Shown: piece by piece, positions 11,150 through 23,224 of the stretch
Layout of the letters: every line of letters starts with the position of its first letter
Numbering within the stretch: the first letter of the stretch is position 1
The notes under the pieces: generated by a model
What the model was told of the DNA's origin: nothing
The model's database searches: none
Seen by the model: the letters and a program-made list of their open reading frames with translations, nothing else
Translations under genes and position numbers: made by a program
NCBI GenBank assembly: GCA_032622095.1
Contig: CP136067.1
Coordinates: forward strand, 63,002,893 to 63,066,892
DNA length: 64,000 nt
Reading direction: 5' to 3'
Origin: Siphonodentalium dalli
Taxonomy: Eukaryota > Mollusca > Scaphopoda > Gadilida > Siphonodentaliidae

Positions 11150-14100
11150 GCACTTATCACAACATTGCTGCCACTTTCTGATGTTTGATAATTGATCAAT
11201 TGATACTCAATTGTTTTCAATGGAGTAATTATCAGGGCATGTTTTTATTTTCAACAGAAGACACAGGACTCTATATACTTTCAGATATATTTAAAATGGG
11301 GCTGTTAATGATTAGAATTACCCCCCTTCTCATAAAGTGAAAGTTAATGTCTACAAGCTGATAGAAAATACTTACCACCGCTGAAATTTAAAAAAATTTG
11401 GGGTGGACCTAAACTGGAATATACCCATATGCATGGAATTTGAATGAGCCGGGTCGGTACGACCATATCGGGACCAAATGAGCTACCATGAAACTTTTCA
11501 CCACATCATCAAACGAAAATGTGCATTGGAATTTCCTGACTGATGGAATTGTATCTCCATGTATATTGTGTCTGTATTATATGTTTGATACTTTATAAAT
11601 AAATATTGTTTACACCAACTGATGGAAAATCAAAAGAAATAACATCGGAAAATTGTACATACCTATTTCAATTTGAAAATGTGTGACAATTACTGAAATT
11701 AAGTATATGCCGATTTGTGGAGGAAATCAGTGTTTTTAATCAATGGTGGGACCTTTGTTTAGGGACAAAGAGAAATGTTGACGAGAAATAGAATCTTGTT
11801 TATGGTATAAACAGCTGAATGCTGAAGAAATACTGTATATTAATTCTCACAAAAAAGAAAAGAAAAAAAAAAGTAAGGATGTTAAGACCTGATAAGTGTT
11901 TTTCATACAGTATGTGATACCCGGTAGCACGTGTGATAGCACAACCATGGTTCATCATGACAATTTGTTTAACTTTTTTACATACTGGGTATGCTCTTAT
12001 ACTGTCTGGTTTTCTTATAGACCGGTACAGGTTATTACATACAGACCACTGAATACATATGATGATCAGTCAATAAGATAACAAAATCTGACATTAAAGG
12101 GATTGTAGTAAATCGGTCTAGATAAGACTTGGTATACTATAATTAAGATTAAATACTTTCATTTGTTCAGATAAATGACATCTAAAAATAATTGGTTTTG
12201 TTCAGATAAAATGACATTTGCGAATTGTTCCAAATGTAAAACTGAGAGACAATACCAAACCCACCATATATGTTAATGAAATTTGACATTCAGATTAGCA
12301 CAATTTTGAAAGGTCATGCCATTGTGAAAGAGAGGGTACATCCTAAATGTATAAATTATAATCACTAATAATGGCGGTACCTTAGGATGTGGAAATCATT
12401 TCAGGACCCATATGATTCAGGGCAAGTGGTACGGCGATATCCCAGTGAATGAACTTAATTGCGGGCAATAAGAGCAGTTTTAACTGATAACTTGCCACGT
12501 TCTGCCATGACCTGTACCTCCTCCAGGACCAGTCAGTCTAATTAACAACCAATAGGTCAAATAACTTACCAGTTGATAAGAAGTTATGTACCCATATATT
12601 AGATCGTGTCAAAAAGCACATAAATTATTTGGGAAATACAGTTGTCATATTTACAAAGAACATAATTTTGTCTTTGCTCCTCAGACAAAATATCCATGTT
12701 GACAATGTCAATACGTAATTATTGATCCCCAAAGAAAACAAACTGCCATACATTCAATTAATTTATTAGGGTTTTAAAAGAGTGCGAGTCATTAGTCGCG
12801 ACAAAGAAGCAGTGTAATATAAACGCCAGAGGCAAGCTACGGTGTCTACTGTATACTCCGGTTATCAATGGAACATACCTGATCTCGACAAATCTCGTTC
12901 ACATGTGGTTTCATTTGAAAACACTTCTGCGTTCTGAGATTGTGAGAATTTTTTATTGTTGTTGATTTTATTGAAACCGTGATATTACAAGCTTAAACCG
13001 GGAGCGTGGGAGATGAGGCCTCAAACCTGTAGACTCCCGCACGATCCGGGAGATTAAACAGGTCAACTTGACATACCGGTACATGTCTACCAGTACATTT
13101 GTCCGAATCACTGTTGAATGTCAGATATGATGTTGAAAGTATCAATAACAAAATTAGACGCAGTATGTCAGACATCGTCAGTTATGTGTAAGTTCTCTAA
13201 AAGAACTTTCCGATATTGGCCACATCACCAAATGAAGAGAGACAGTTCATTATGTGCATGAAGACTACATCCCTAGCAATATGCCCTAGACGCATTGATA
13301 AATTGTTAAGACAACATGTTTTACATATTTTTTCCCACCTGTTTCCATTTATGTCACATGTTCGGATTAGTTCACATACATAAATATAGGACCAAACTCA
13401 TTCTTATTCAATGGCTTGGACTATCAGTATAGTATACCAGTGACTCACCAGTGACCCTGACAGTATGTATTGCTATCCAGTCTGCCGGAAACGTTAGGAT
13501 TCCTTGGAGGATTTGACTATTCCAGTGGAGGAAAATCTACTAACATACCATGTCAAAATGAGCAATATGAATCCATCAATGTTCAAACTATTTGCATACC
13601 TCATGTAAGGGTTCACATGTACAGACTATCAGAACAGAGGATTTTTCTGAACAATATATCGAAATTACTCCAGGGTGATCAAAGAGACGACAATTGGAAT
13701 ATTTCAAATTCCTTACAGTACTAGAAAACTAGTAGTTTGTGTCACACGACATATTGATACCGTCATACCGATAAAGCCTTTTTGATGGATTGCTAATTTG
13801 GCTGAATTATTTACGTCTCTGTGACATAAAACTAAACTCTGTTTTAGCAAGAGGTACCTTTTGGACCTTGGATATACATGTAACACCATAACATGTAATT
13901 TGTGGAAAGGATAGAACATCATTCTAAACAAGGGAAGACAAATTGTTATTAGCAACAAATGAACCACATACTTGCCAACTATATCCTATTAGATTGTACA
14001 TGTAGAATCATAAATAGGCTTCGTCTCTGGCATTCCAACACAGACGAAAGAGAAAGGTAAAACTGTGAGGACACACAATTATACCGGTACTATTGGTCCT

Positions 14101-14485
14101 TCAAATTGTGGGCATTGATTTAAAGGAATGCCTATTTCTAGAATTATTAACATGCAGATTGATCCCAATCATCAAGTGTTAATTTCTTTGTGAAGAATAT
14201 ACGATAGACATTGATATCCCGGAGACGTGATTTATGGTTTTTGTTTTACTCCTTACGTCGACGAACCTGGACTTGTGTGCATTGACACATATATGCACAT
14301 ATACCAGAAAAAGAGAGGGAGGGAGGTACATTCATGTACATGTCAAGCTGTATGCGCTGTATATGCGATTGGAATACAGACTATAGATGTATGAAATCTG
14401 GACTGTATATACCGGTATTGGGTTTGACCCGCATAATTTCTGCAAACTTCATCAGACCACAGCATATAAGTGAGCTCTGAAGTCT
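11150..14485. other. 3.3-kb stretch without recognisable gene or element
   Basis: AT-rich sequence with scattered short frames (for example 13470-13724 on + and 13713-13967 on -) that resemble no family I know. No long inverted repeats noticed. Confidence 0.45.
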
Positions 14486-14537
14486 AAATATTATCAATAT
14501 GGACATATCAGGTAATTTAATTTATGAAATAAAATTT

Positions 14538-14842
14538 AACAATTTGATTTATCAAGTTAAGATTTTATGAATAAATTATAATTACCTGATATGTCCATGA
14601 CCCACCCATCCTCCCCTATGAAGTTAGCATAGGCGGCTTGTTGTTCGCCTCAGATGAATGATAAGATTAGGATACGGTGCGGTATTCTCGATTCCGGTTT
14701 TTCAAAAACACGGAACGGCAAGCGGAATGAACCGCACGGCGTAAATATCTAGTAAGCTGAGTTACTATCAATATGGACATATCAGGTAATTATAATTTAT
14801 TCATAAAATCTTAACTTGATAAATCAAATTGTTAATTTTTTT
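14538..14842. mobile_element. ~305-bp MITE carrying DIRS-type terminal sequence
   Basis: Positions ~14538-14602 and ~14779-14842 are inverted over about 61 bp; the arms include TCAAGTTAAGATTTTATGAA and ATTACCTGATATGTCCAT. The interior (read on -) includes 'cgccgtgcggttcattccgc', related to the interior of 8151-8340 and 33003-33243 and to the first 100 bp of the DIRS-like element ending near 44715. A further lone tip ATGGACATATCAGGTAATT sits at 14499-14517, so two copies may be juxtaposed. Confidence 0.75.
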
Positions 14843-14849
14843 TCCATAT

Positions 14850-16150
14850 TTTGGCTGCCATTTTGGCTGCCATTTTGAGCCAAAGTGACAATTTGGGAAC
14901 AATTGAGTTGGAATATTCATAAGAAATGGAATTTATCACTTAGGTTGCACAGTTCTTCCCATTTCTTGATGAAATATAACTAGAATCCCAAATGGTGATT
15001 TTTGGTGAATTTTTATACCGTGTTCTGTAAAATCGAATTTTTGAGGGATCGGAGGTGGTGGGGAGCCCATAAATGGCATATTTTATTGTTCCAATGTTCA
15101 GTTAACATGACCAATACAAAATAAAGTTACAATTCTCAAACAGTTCCAAAAAGCAGAAACTGATTTTAAAGATATTAGTGAAAAAACGTCAAATTTTGGC
15201 GTCCATTATGGCGGTAATTTTGGATTATCGTAGACAAATTGAATGTGGATACAAAGATGGACATCCATGGTATTGCTTCGACAATCTCCAGTGTCTATAT
15301 CCTTCAATATAGTCATTATATACTAGATACAAAATAGATACCCCGAAATCTCCAATTTTCTAAATGTCAGGCCAATTTGAAGGTCAAGGGGTCACCAAAA
15401 TCCTGGAACCAGCTAACTGGTTGATTTGGACCACATACCCAACCAACCCTGAAAGTTTCATGCTTTATATTCCAAAAGTGAACGATTTTGTGTTATTAAG
15501 CTACTCCACTATGCCTCAATCGGGGAAGACGTGCATGAGTAGACGCAGGTCGAGTACTCTAGCTGTGATCATGCACTCACACTCGGGAGCAGATATCTGA
15601 TGAAATGACGATTCTGGGTCTGATACAATTGCAAGTCCCCTGACTCGCAACACTCCCCTCGGTGAACAGACTAGTCTTCCTCACTCGGGGATGACTCGGG
15701 AGATGAGATCGACTCTGTGAACTTCTTCTTCATTGTATGGTACAAAATTCAGAGGTTATTGTATATCCACTGAAATATTGTCGTACCGTTAAACATCTGA
15801 ATGGGTAGGTCCAATTCTGGCACGATAGGACAGCACAAAACTGGTTTGGCAATCGATTCCGTGCAAAAGAAGTTTTGGACCAAGACTCAAATTTATGTGC
15901 CTTTGTACAGTCAAAACTCTGTTGCATTTAATTTCCAGAGCACATGACACAGAATAATTTCTGACAGTGCCTATACTCTTGGTCGTTTGGTAGAAGGGGG
16001 TGCTAAAATAACTTTCTGGATATTGTTCTGTTGAACAGCTAACTTTCAGCATACAACTTGCAATCCAGTTATACCAAATAACAAGTACTTAGTAAATTGT
16101 TGGAAAGTATTGCCTCTTGAGATAACCTTAGAATGGCTGTGTTCAACAAA
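14850..16150. other. No gene seen; repeat-like non-coding sequence
   Basis: Contains phrases typical of invertebrate spacer repeats ('ggtcaaggggtcaccaaaatc', 'tttcatgctttatattcc'). The 78-codon + frame at 15364-15600 is a translation of this and is not supported as a gene. Confidence 0.4.
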
Positions 16151-16159
16151 TAAAGGACA

Positions 16160-16640
16160 ATTTTAGTTTGTCAAATCGCTGCTGGAGCTCTGTGACACAT
16201 GGTGTGTCGATCTGCAAAGCTCTCTGTCAGACACTGGACTTGATGACGTCGACTAACGTCAACAGCTTCAAACCTTTGACTATCAGAAGCCAGTTTTTCG
16301 ATGAAGGTTATATTTCTACATTCCAAAATGAATTCCAGGAAACGGTAATTATATCTAAATGTATAGATCCTTCTCTTATCAACAAGCTGGAAGGGGGAGG
16401 TTATCTCAAGGTACTAGACACTCTGACTTGGGGCTACAAGATGGAATTTGTCAAAAGTCCTCAATTTTGAGAATCCTAACAACCCGAGTGACCATCATCG
16501 TCATCACTTGATGGCAAAAGAGATTCACAACTTCGTTCAGCTAAATGCAATGGACCCAGTTCCATCTCGAGATCAACAGGATTTTTACAGCCCGCGGTTC
16601 CCAGTACAACGAAAATGGACAGATATGTCCAATATTCAAT
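16160..16640 (+). pseudogene. Reverse-transcriptase N-terminal fragment, DIRS-like, frameshifted
   Basis: Two overlapping + frames (16168-16470 and 16448-16705) together resemble the segment entering the RT domain of DIRS-type retroelements. A '..GYKMEFVKSPQF' stretch is followed, after a frameshift near 16455-16470, by 'AKEIHNFVQLNAMDPVP' and 'FYSPRFPVQRKW', which fits the family pattern of a basic linker, an acidic 'lixxGAIEPVP'-type helix and 'GFYSxLFxVxKK'. The match ends abruptly near 16640, where the sequence becomes an unrelated spacer repeat, so palm and catalytic residues are absent. It is distinct in sequence from the minus-strand DIRS element at 33-45 kb. Assignment is from memory of the family and is moderate at best. 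Confidence 0.4.
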
Positions 16641-16719
16641 CCATTAGCACGGGCTACAAGCCCAACTATTCATCTGATCATCATGAAATTTGTCATGGAT
16701 GTTAATATTGACATGTAGA

Positions 16720-16965
16720 TGGGAACGAGTGATTTTGGAGTCAGTCAGTCACAAAACATGGCTGCTGGCAGCCATCTTGGATTTTACTCCTTGCATGACT
16801 AAATCCTTTGGCAAACCCTACAGTCCACTTCCCTCATCCGATCATCACCAAACTTCCTATTGATCTTGATATTGATCCACTAGATGGGAGCTATCAAATG
16901 TTTTTGATATTCATTGGAAAACATAGCTGCCAGTGGCCATCTTGGATTTTATTTGATATATATCT
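16720..16965. repeat. Interspersed 'atggctgcc..gccatcttggatttta' repeat, copy 1
   Basis: 'catggctgctggcagccatcttggattttac', 'tgactaaatcctttggcaaacc' and 'cctcatccgatcatcacc' recur, diverged, at 55790-55960 and 59880-60060. Non-coding interspersed family. Confidence 0.65.
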
Positions 16966-17854
16966 CTTCATGTTGATAATCTAGTATTACTTAGATATTT
17001 AAATTTTCTGCATTCCCAATCGCTCCATTGACTGTAACAAATGAAGTTATTCCCTTTCGAAATTGGGCTACAGTGTCATTGACAATTTCATATTGTGCCG
17101 ATGAGGTTCCATGACAATAATAATTGAGTCAGGTCATACCTTTATTATTATAAAAAAAAAAAAAATTATATATTGTCACTTAAAAGTATATGTAAAAGAA
17201 CAAGTTAGGAAACGTATCTCGCCCCGACATACCCACCCACCCCCTCCTTGTTTCTGTAAAAAATCAGCAGACCTCCACCCTGCACTTCAGTAAAATGTAA
17301 TTTGAAGTAAAATATTTATCAATTATATTATTATTGTTCTATACATGCATGTGCAGATAAGAAGATATACACAAGTTACAAAGGTTATTAAGCATATTCG
17401 TATAAAATTGACATCATTAAAATTTCCTAAGTTTATTTCACAGGAACGGACCCATCCAAATGTGTGGTTAACTCTCTACTGTGCTAATTGGACATTTGTC
17501 AAGCATTTTTGTGAGATTGGTGATCCCATTTAGACCCAACGCAGATGTTGTTTTACAGAGCTGGGGCTTTGGTTTGGTCTGGTGATGACACATATCCATA
17601 TACACTTTCGCAATCAATCCAATCATATGTGTATTAGGTGACTCATTACATTCCTGTCTACGAAAATGGTATGTAGAATAACTGGAAACGGATCGACTGC
17701 TGGCCTTTGATTTAATGCCGCTGAACTGCCAGACTGTCAATACTTTTGGAGCACTTGGGGCACCATTACTTTCATATTGGCAATTGGGTACCAAGCTTTT
17801 ATAAAACAAAGTATTATAAGAGCTCTTTGGTGCCCAGCTTTTTTTAAAATCTCA

Positions 17855-18190
17855 ACAATACGGCGTCGGTGACCTTTCTCTAAACATCATGGCCCTACAT
17901 GCAGAATTGACCAAGTGCAGGATTTATGTGTACACTCCTTTCTTTTACACTATACTAAACAGCCATCTTGAGATAATGATAACGATCGGCTGATCACGAT
18001 CGGCAGATGTTTATTAACTCATACAATACGGCGTCGGTGACCTTTCTCTAAATGTCATGTCCCTACATGCAGAATTGACCAAGTGCAGGATTTATGTGTA
18101 CACTCCTTTCTTTTCCACTATACTAAACAGCCATCTTGAGATAATGATAACGAGAGGCTGATCACGATCGACAGATGTTTAACTCATACC
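17855..18190. repeat. Two-copy tandem duplication, 168-bp unit
   Basis: Units start at 17855 and 18023 (both 'acaatacggcgtcggtgacc'). They run in parallel through 'gcagaattgaccaagtgcag' and 'aacagccatcttgagataat' with only a few differences. No coding content. Confidence 0.9.
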
Positions 18191-18239
18191 TTGGTGATAG
18201 TGATTAGCTATTCTAAAATCCATAACATTCAATGTTCAT

Positions 18240-19560
18240 CTTCAAAGATTAGAACATTTTTTTTTTTAAATAGGCCCATAACTCTGTTTAAAAAACCCAT
18301 ATTCAAATTCTATCTGTATTTTGGGCTGAGAAACTCACAGACCAAATTTGATTTCAGATATATATTTTTTTTAGTTAATGCAGCATCGTGAATTCTAAGT
18401 CGAAGAAGGGCCATAACTCCATAAAAAAAAACTTGGATCAAACCCATATTTTAACTCGATCTGTATTTTGGGCTGAGAAACAGATATACAAAATTTGGTT
18501 CCGATCGAATAAAAAGATGTTTGAGTTATTGCACCATGCGTAAAGTGTAAAGTGCGATGAGTGGTCAATCGCGACATCAACAATATGTGTACCATACTAT
18601 GGTATGGGTACACATTAAAATAAAAATAAATTAATCAATCAATAGGGGCAAGTGTGTCAAAATAAACCAATATAAAATGAGACATATCAGATGAAAGTTT
18701 TAGGAATGTTGAGAAGTGTTAATTTTTAACTACAGAAATCCATGCAAGTGAATGAGGAGAAACCTGGAGATATAATAGAAGAATGATTAATTGAAAAATA
18801 TAATGAGAACATCCCTGCAAATGAATAATAGACTATTCCAATTAAAACTTTTAGAACTGAATCATGAATGGGGTCAGCTTCACTGCTATGTGGTATATAT
18901 GTGGCTAAAAATAACTCTAATTCAATGAGGCAACATTAGGCTGGTCTCTCTATTGCAGTTAAGCTTGTATTACTGGTAATAATAGTAAGCTACTGGGGTT
19001 ATTATCAAATCTCAAATCTGTTCAATTCTTAGTTGAAAAAGGGCCATAACTCTGGTATAACAAATTGGATCTAACCCATATTCAAACTCGATCTATATAT
19101 TGAGTTGAGAAACTCACATTCCAAATTTGGTTCCTTTCAGATGAAAAATGGTTGATTTATCGAAGCATGTGTGAATTCTATGTCAAAGGGCCATAACTCC
19201 ATTAAAAATATTAGATCAAACCCATATTCGAACTCGATCTGTATGTTGGGCTGAGAAACTCATATACCAAATTTGGTTCCAATCAGATAAAAACAATTTG
19301 AGTTATGGCAGAATGCGTGAATTCTAAGTTGAAAAATGGCCATAACTCTGTTAAAAAAAACTAACCCATATTTGAACTCGATCTGTATTTTGGCCTGAGA
19401 AACCCATATACAACATTTGGTTCTGATCGGATAGAAAATGTTTGAGTTATCGCATTATGCGTGAAGTGTCTATGGACAGACGGACGAACAAACGATGAGT
19501 GGTCAATCCGGATGTCGATACTATGTGTCCCATACTATGGTATGGGTATACACATAAAAA
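18240..19560. repeat. Two arrays of ~145-bp 'gggccataactc' units with a shared tail
   Basis: Units reading 'gggccataactc..', 'aacccatattc(g)aactcgat', 'ctgagaaactcatataccaa' and 'atttggttccgatcagat' occur at about 18260-18540 (two) and 19020-19470 (three or more). Each array closes with a tail containing 'gatgagtggtcaatc' and a CCATACTATGGTATGGG palindrome (18590-18610 and 19530-19550). The tail recurs, reversed, at 47065-47150. Spacer repeats of this kind are common in mollusc genomes (recollection, not searched). Confidence 0.8.
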
Positions 19561-20469
19561 CTAGAATGAAACCTGGATTTGGGTATCCAAACGGCAATTT
19601 TATAAAACCTGGGTACCCATTGCAAGTGTCAATATGAAAAATCTGGCTATCCAAGTGTTCTAAAAAATAGTGACCGTGCATGATCAGTTCAGCTTTAATG
19701 ACTCGGTATAATGAATTTGTGACTTCCAAGTCGCTGTGGTAAAAAAATATGATCAAAGTCCTATATATTATTGAGAATCGCAGGTCGTTGATGTTGAAAT
19801 ACTCGAGATACAGCTAAAAAATCCATCATATACTGGGAAGAATCCGTAGCACGTAGGCTCATAAAGAATTTGTTGCCAAATTTGTTACTATATTTAGCAT
19901 AGTTATCACAGGTTATTATTACACTTCTCTAACTTTGACTCGCAAATTTCCCCGCAAATAAACACCCTATAAAGCTTCACTTCGAAACCATTTAGCTATT
20001 TTCTGTCCAAGTCAACCGAGCAACCTGCGTTTTTTACTCTAGTTTAGACAATAAATAGCAATTTAAGCAGAAATAAGCACCATTCAGTCAGACCTCCGCA
20101 CAAATTATCTGTAGCATTCCTTGGAAAGAATAAGTTTGTGCATGAATGGCAATCAGGATAATGCACGTAGAAACCACCCTGTAACAGATAAACTATAAAC
20201 TATGTTGATATATTTTGTTCCTCTTAACAGTCATGGTGGGTAAGTACATCCAATCTCTTGTCACATATTGACTCTTATCCTCATTGTGGGTTCCAGCTAG
20301 GCTTCTCTCTCTCTGTACTTCTCTTGTAATAGCTGTGATCTCTTTTGTAAGTGAGTCATGGTATTTGTCTTGAGGACTTCCAGGTTACCATATTAAAGTA
20401 TCAACCATAGCCATTTTCTCTTGAATTATTGGAATGTGTGTTCTTTTCTGGGCAACTACACGCTATAAT

Positions 20470-20870
20470 TAAAGGGGGACTGTATACTAAATTCGGACAT
20501 TTGTGGGACCATCTCCTTTTATACTCAACAGAATATATGCAAAAAATGAATGAATTTGAGACTTGGATTAGTGCAGCTGCAGACTCGAGAGTCAAATTTC
20601 TTAATAGTTCCAGAGAAGCATTTGTTTCGTTGTCTCCGGTATGTCGGACAATGCAATATGAAACACGATGTTGTTTCTCCTGAACATAAATTCATTTTCA
20701 TTATTATAATTACCATGTTTTTGCATCATTCATTGAGCACACAAGTGTATTTTGCAATAATCCATGACTCAAATTCATTCATTTGTTACACATATTCTGT
20801 TGAGTATAAAAGGAGATGGTCCCATAGATGGCTGCATTTAGTGTACAGTACCTCTTTAAACCAAAGTTAT
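20470..20870. mobile_element. MITE-like inverted repeat with ~100-bp arms
   Basis: 20475-20575 ('gggaccatctccttttatac', 'caacagaatatatgcaaaaa', 'gaatgaatttgagacttgg') is repeated in inverted orientation at 20765-20865 with roughly 85-90% identity by eye. Outer tips are AAAGGGGGACTGTATACTAA and its counterpart AAAGAGGTACTGTACACTAA. The 162-codon + frame running through this structure is not accepted as a gene. Confidence 0.75.
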
Positions 20871-21308
20871 CCAAGAAACCTTATAATTTCTTGTGTTTTT
20901 CTGCTTGCTGAAACATTTAATTATTCTATCTTTCATTATCCAGTAACCACCACTCTAATTAGCAATCTCTTATCACATACCGGAACAACCTACAGTTGTC
21001 GCTGTTTTTCTATATATCTAATAGAGGTCTACATTTAGCAACAGGATTCACAATATAATATTTAGTTTTTTTATTCTTATCATACAATACAATATTAACA
21101 TAATCATATTGGGGCTTTCTCTTTTGTACCAAAAGAGGGACAACTTCATATCTTTTGGTCATGCTATGTTAATTTTATTTCCTGCGATTTATCTTAGATA
21201 TTATGCCTGTCATCGATATACTATGACTCTTCAATTCTACTAGTTTCTTACCATCTCATTCTGTACTATTTCATTTAACAACAAACTGTATTCAAACTCC
21301 ATCTGTTT

Positions 21309-21344
21309 TCTTGATCATATAACTGCTCAGTTATATGATCAAGA
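21309..21344. repeat. Short perfect hairpin
   Basis: TCTTGATCATATAACT (21309-21324) pairs with AGTTATATGATCAAGA (21329-21344) around a 4-nt loop. Isolated; no poly-T tract or gene next to it. Confidence 0.7.
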
Positions 21345-22157
21345 CTTCAATATAATGACTGCTGACTGCTCAGACTTTACTGCTCAGACTTCAATATATA
21401 TCCATTTTGCAAAATAACATCAGAAAGTGTCCCGACATGGAAGCAGTGCACGAGGCTATTGTGAAAATACCACAATAATGCCTCAATGGAAATACCTAGA
21501 CAATATTGATCGAGATACTCCTGTGCTATACTTCACAAATATAGAAATATCTGGACATATATAACCTGTATAGTCATAATACATTGCAGTGTATATCAAA
21601 TTAACATTTTAGCTAAATATCTATTGTTGACAGTATATATCGAGTAAGATTCCAGAGCCGTCCCAATTATGAGAAAATGTGCGAGAATTTTGAGGGTTTG
21701 TCCTCAACGGTTTTCAGATTTTTGAGTTACTCATGTGCATCATCAGTTAACTGTTTCTAACCCATCAACAGTATGTGCTAATTATATATATGCTGACATG
21801 CTATCTTCGTTGTTAATCCACAGTCGCCATATTTTCTATTGTTCTCCCTTGCACAATATCCAGCCGATTGCCCACTGGTAACAATAGCTGTGGATTATTT
21901 AAACAATAAGTGTGCATTATTTTAACAATAACTGTGGAATATTAAAATATTCCCCAGGTATTGTCATAACAATCGCAAGTCATTGTTTGCTGTGTTCTCC
22001 ACTTGCTGACACACCGGAATGTAAAATTGGTGTGACCAATCAATCAATCAAATAAGAAACTGAACAGTCTTAGGTGATTATAATGATCATAGGGATACTA
22101 AGAAAGACGGTGGGTGGAATTTGTTTAATGTAATAACAACAATACATCAATGTTAGA

Positions 22158-22367
22158 CAATTCTTACTAGAAAAATATAGATCACCCCTGGTCAAGTGGT
22201 CCAGCAATATACTGAATTATGATCTAGTTATGTGTTAATTTATTGTACTATTAATATGTGTATTATAAATAAAATTATCCTATCCTATCCTATCTGCTAT
22301 GATGCGGTTGGGTCCTGCTGAATTGCTCTGATGATGGTAGGGCAAACTGATGCTGTTAACAAATAGT
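22158..22367 (+). repeat. Retroelement 3' tail copy interrupted by a TCCTA-tailed insert
   Basis: 'gtcaagtggtcc' and 'ctgctatgatgcggttgggt' through 'agggcaaactgatgctg' are repeated at 23096-23222 directly after the LINE RT fragment. In this copy about 85 bp (22208-22292) is inserted, ending ATAAATAAAATTATCCTATCCTATCC. A short tandem TCCTA tail is typical of a non-LTR retroelement 3' end, so one tail seems inserted into another. Confidence 0.55.
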
Positions 22368-22755
22368 AGCGTGAGTTCCACAACGAATTAAAACAATGTA
22401 CAAGCTAAAATTGAAGTCTGCTCTTGTGTGAGTTTGGACAATATGCATAGCAAATGCATTGCTCAACGCCACATATGCTAAGTCAGTGTCGTAATTTGGT
22501 TGCGAACAAACAATATATTTATTAGATTTATTATTTAAGTTACCAGTGTGATTATGGGAATAAGTGGTATGAAGGTCTAAATTATGCTCGCGTTTGTTAT
22601 ATTCGTATAAGGCCTCTGTATGCCGCACATAGCCTAGTTCAAGAGATTGAATTGAGAAAGTTCGGTTCCCCAACTTCTTTGGCATTGAACAATAAAGAGC
22701 GTTCCTTGTTAATACATTCCTGGTGTGGTATGAATAAAGAGCGTTTTTCTCTCAC

Positions 22756-23222
22756 TTGTGTGCGAAATATTTAAAACAGCTGAAAAATATATGTTATATT
22801 AACATTTATTTTCAGAGCACACAAAGCCGGTATATCACTGGGGCTCTCCTCGCCTTTGTCGATTATGCAGAAGCTTGGAAGCTTCAAGTCAATACAAAAA
22901 CAAAAAAAATAATGATTTTCACGAAGAAATGGTCGAAAAATCTCCCCACATTCAAGTATGGAGGCTGTAGCCTAGAAATAGTTAAAGAATTCACTTATTT
23001 GGGGGGGGGTAAATTATTTTATAATCGTCGATTCCGCCAGAACATAAAGAAAACAGTTACAAACCGGAATGTGAAATTGGTAATTTCGGAATTAGACAAT
23101 TCGGACTAGAAAAAAATATATTCCACCCCGGTCAAGTGGTCCTGCTAATCTGCTATGATGCGGTTGGGTCCTACTGAATTTCTCTGATGATGTTAGGGCA
23201 AACTGATGCTGATAACAAATAC
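22756..23222 (+). pseudogene. Non-LTR retrotransposon RT C-terminal fragment plus 3' tail
   Basis: The frame 22756-23109 contains 'AEAWKLQVNTKTKKIMIF', then 'GGCSLEIVKEFTYLGG' and 'FRQNIKKTV'. This is the palm-to-thumb transition of non-LTR reverse transcriptases ('cexwkLkVNtxKTKvmvF', a short turn, then 'FkYLGv'). A run of nine G at ~23000-23008 replaces the residues expected after YLG, probably with an indel. The YxDD box should lie upstream but is not present. Translation stops at 23109 and is followed by the tail shared with 22158-22367. A 5'-truncated, dead copy, consistent with target-primed integration; possibly the same clade as the longer copy at 56660-58970. Confidence 0.7.
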
Positions 23223-23224
23223 TA

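Noticed and set aside
17468-17809. 113-codon minus-strand frame
   Set aside because: No family recognised, no splice or promoter context; length alone is not enough.
20550-21038. 162-codon + frame
   Set aside because: It runs through both arms of an inverted-repeat element and changes character at the arm borders; no domain recognised.
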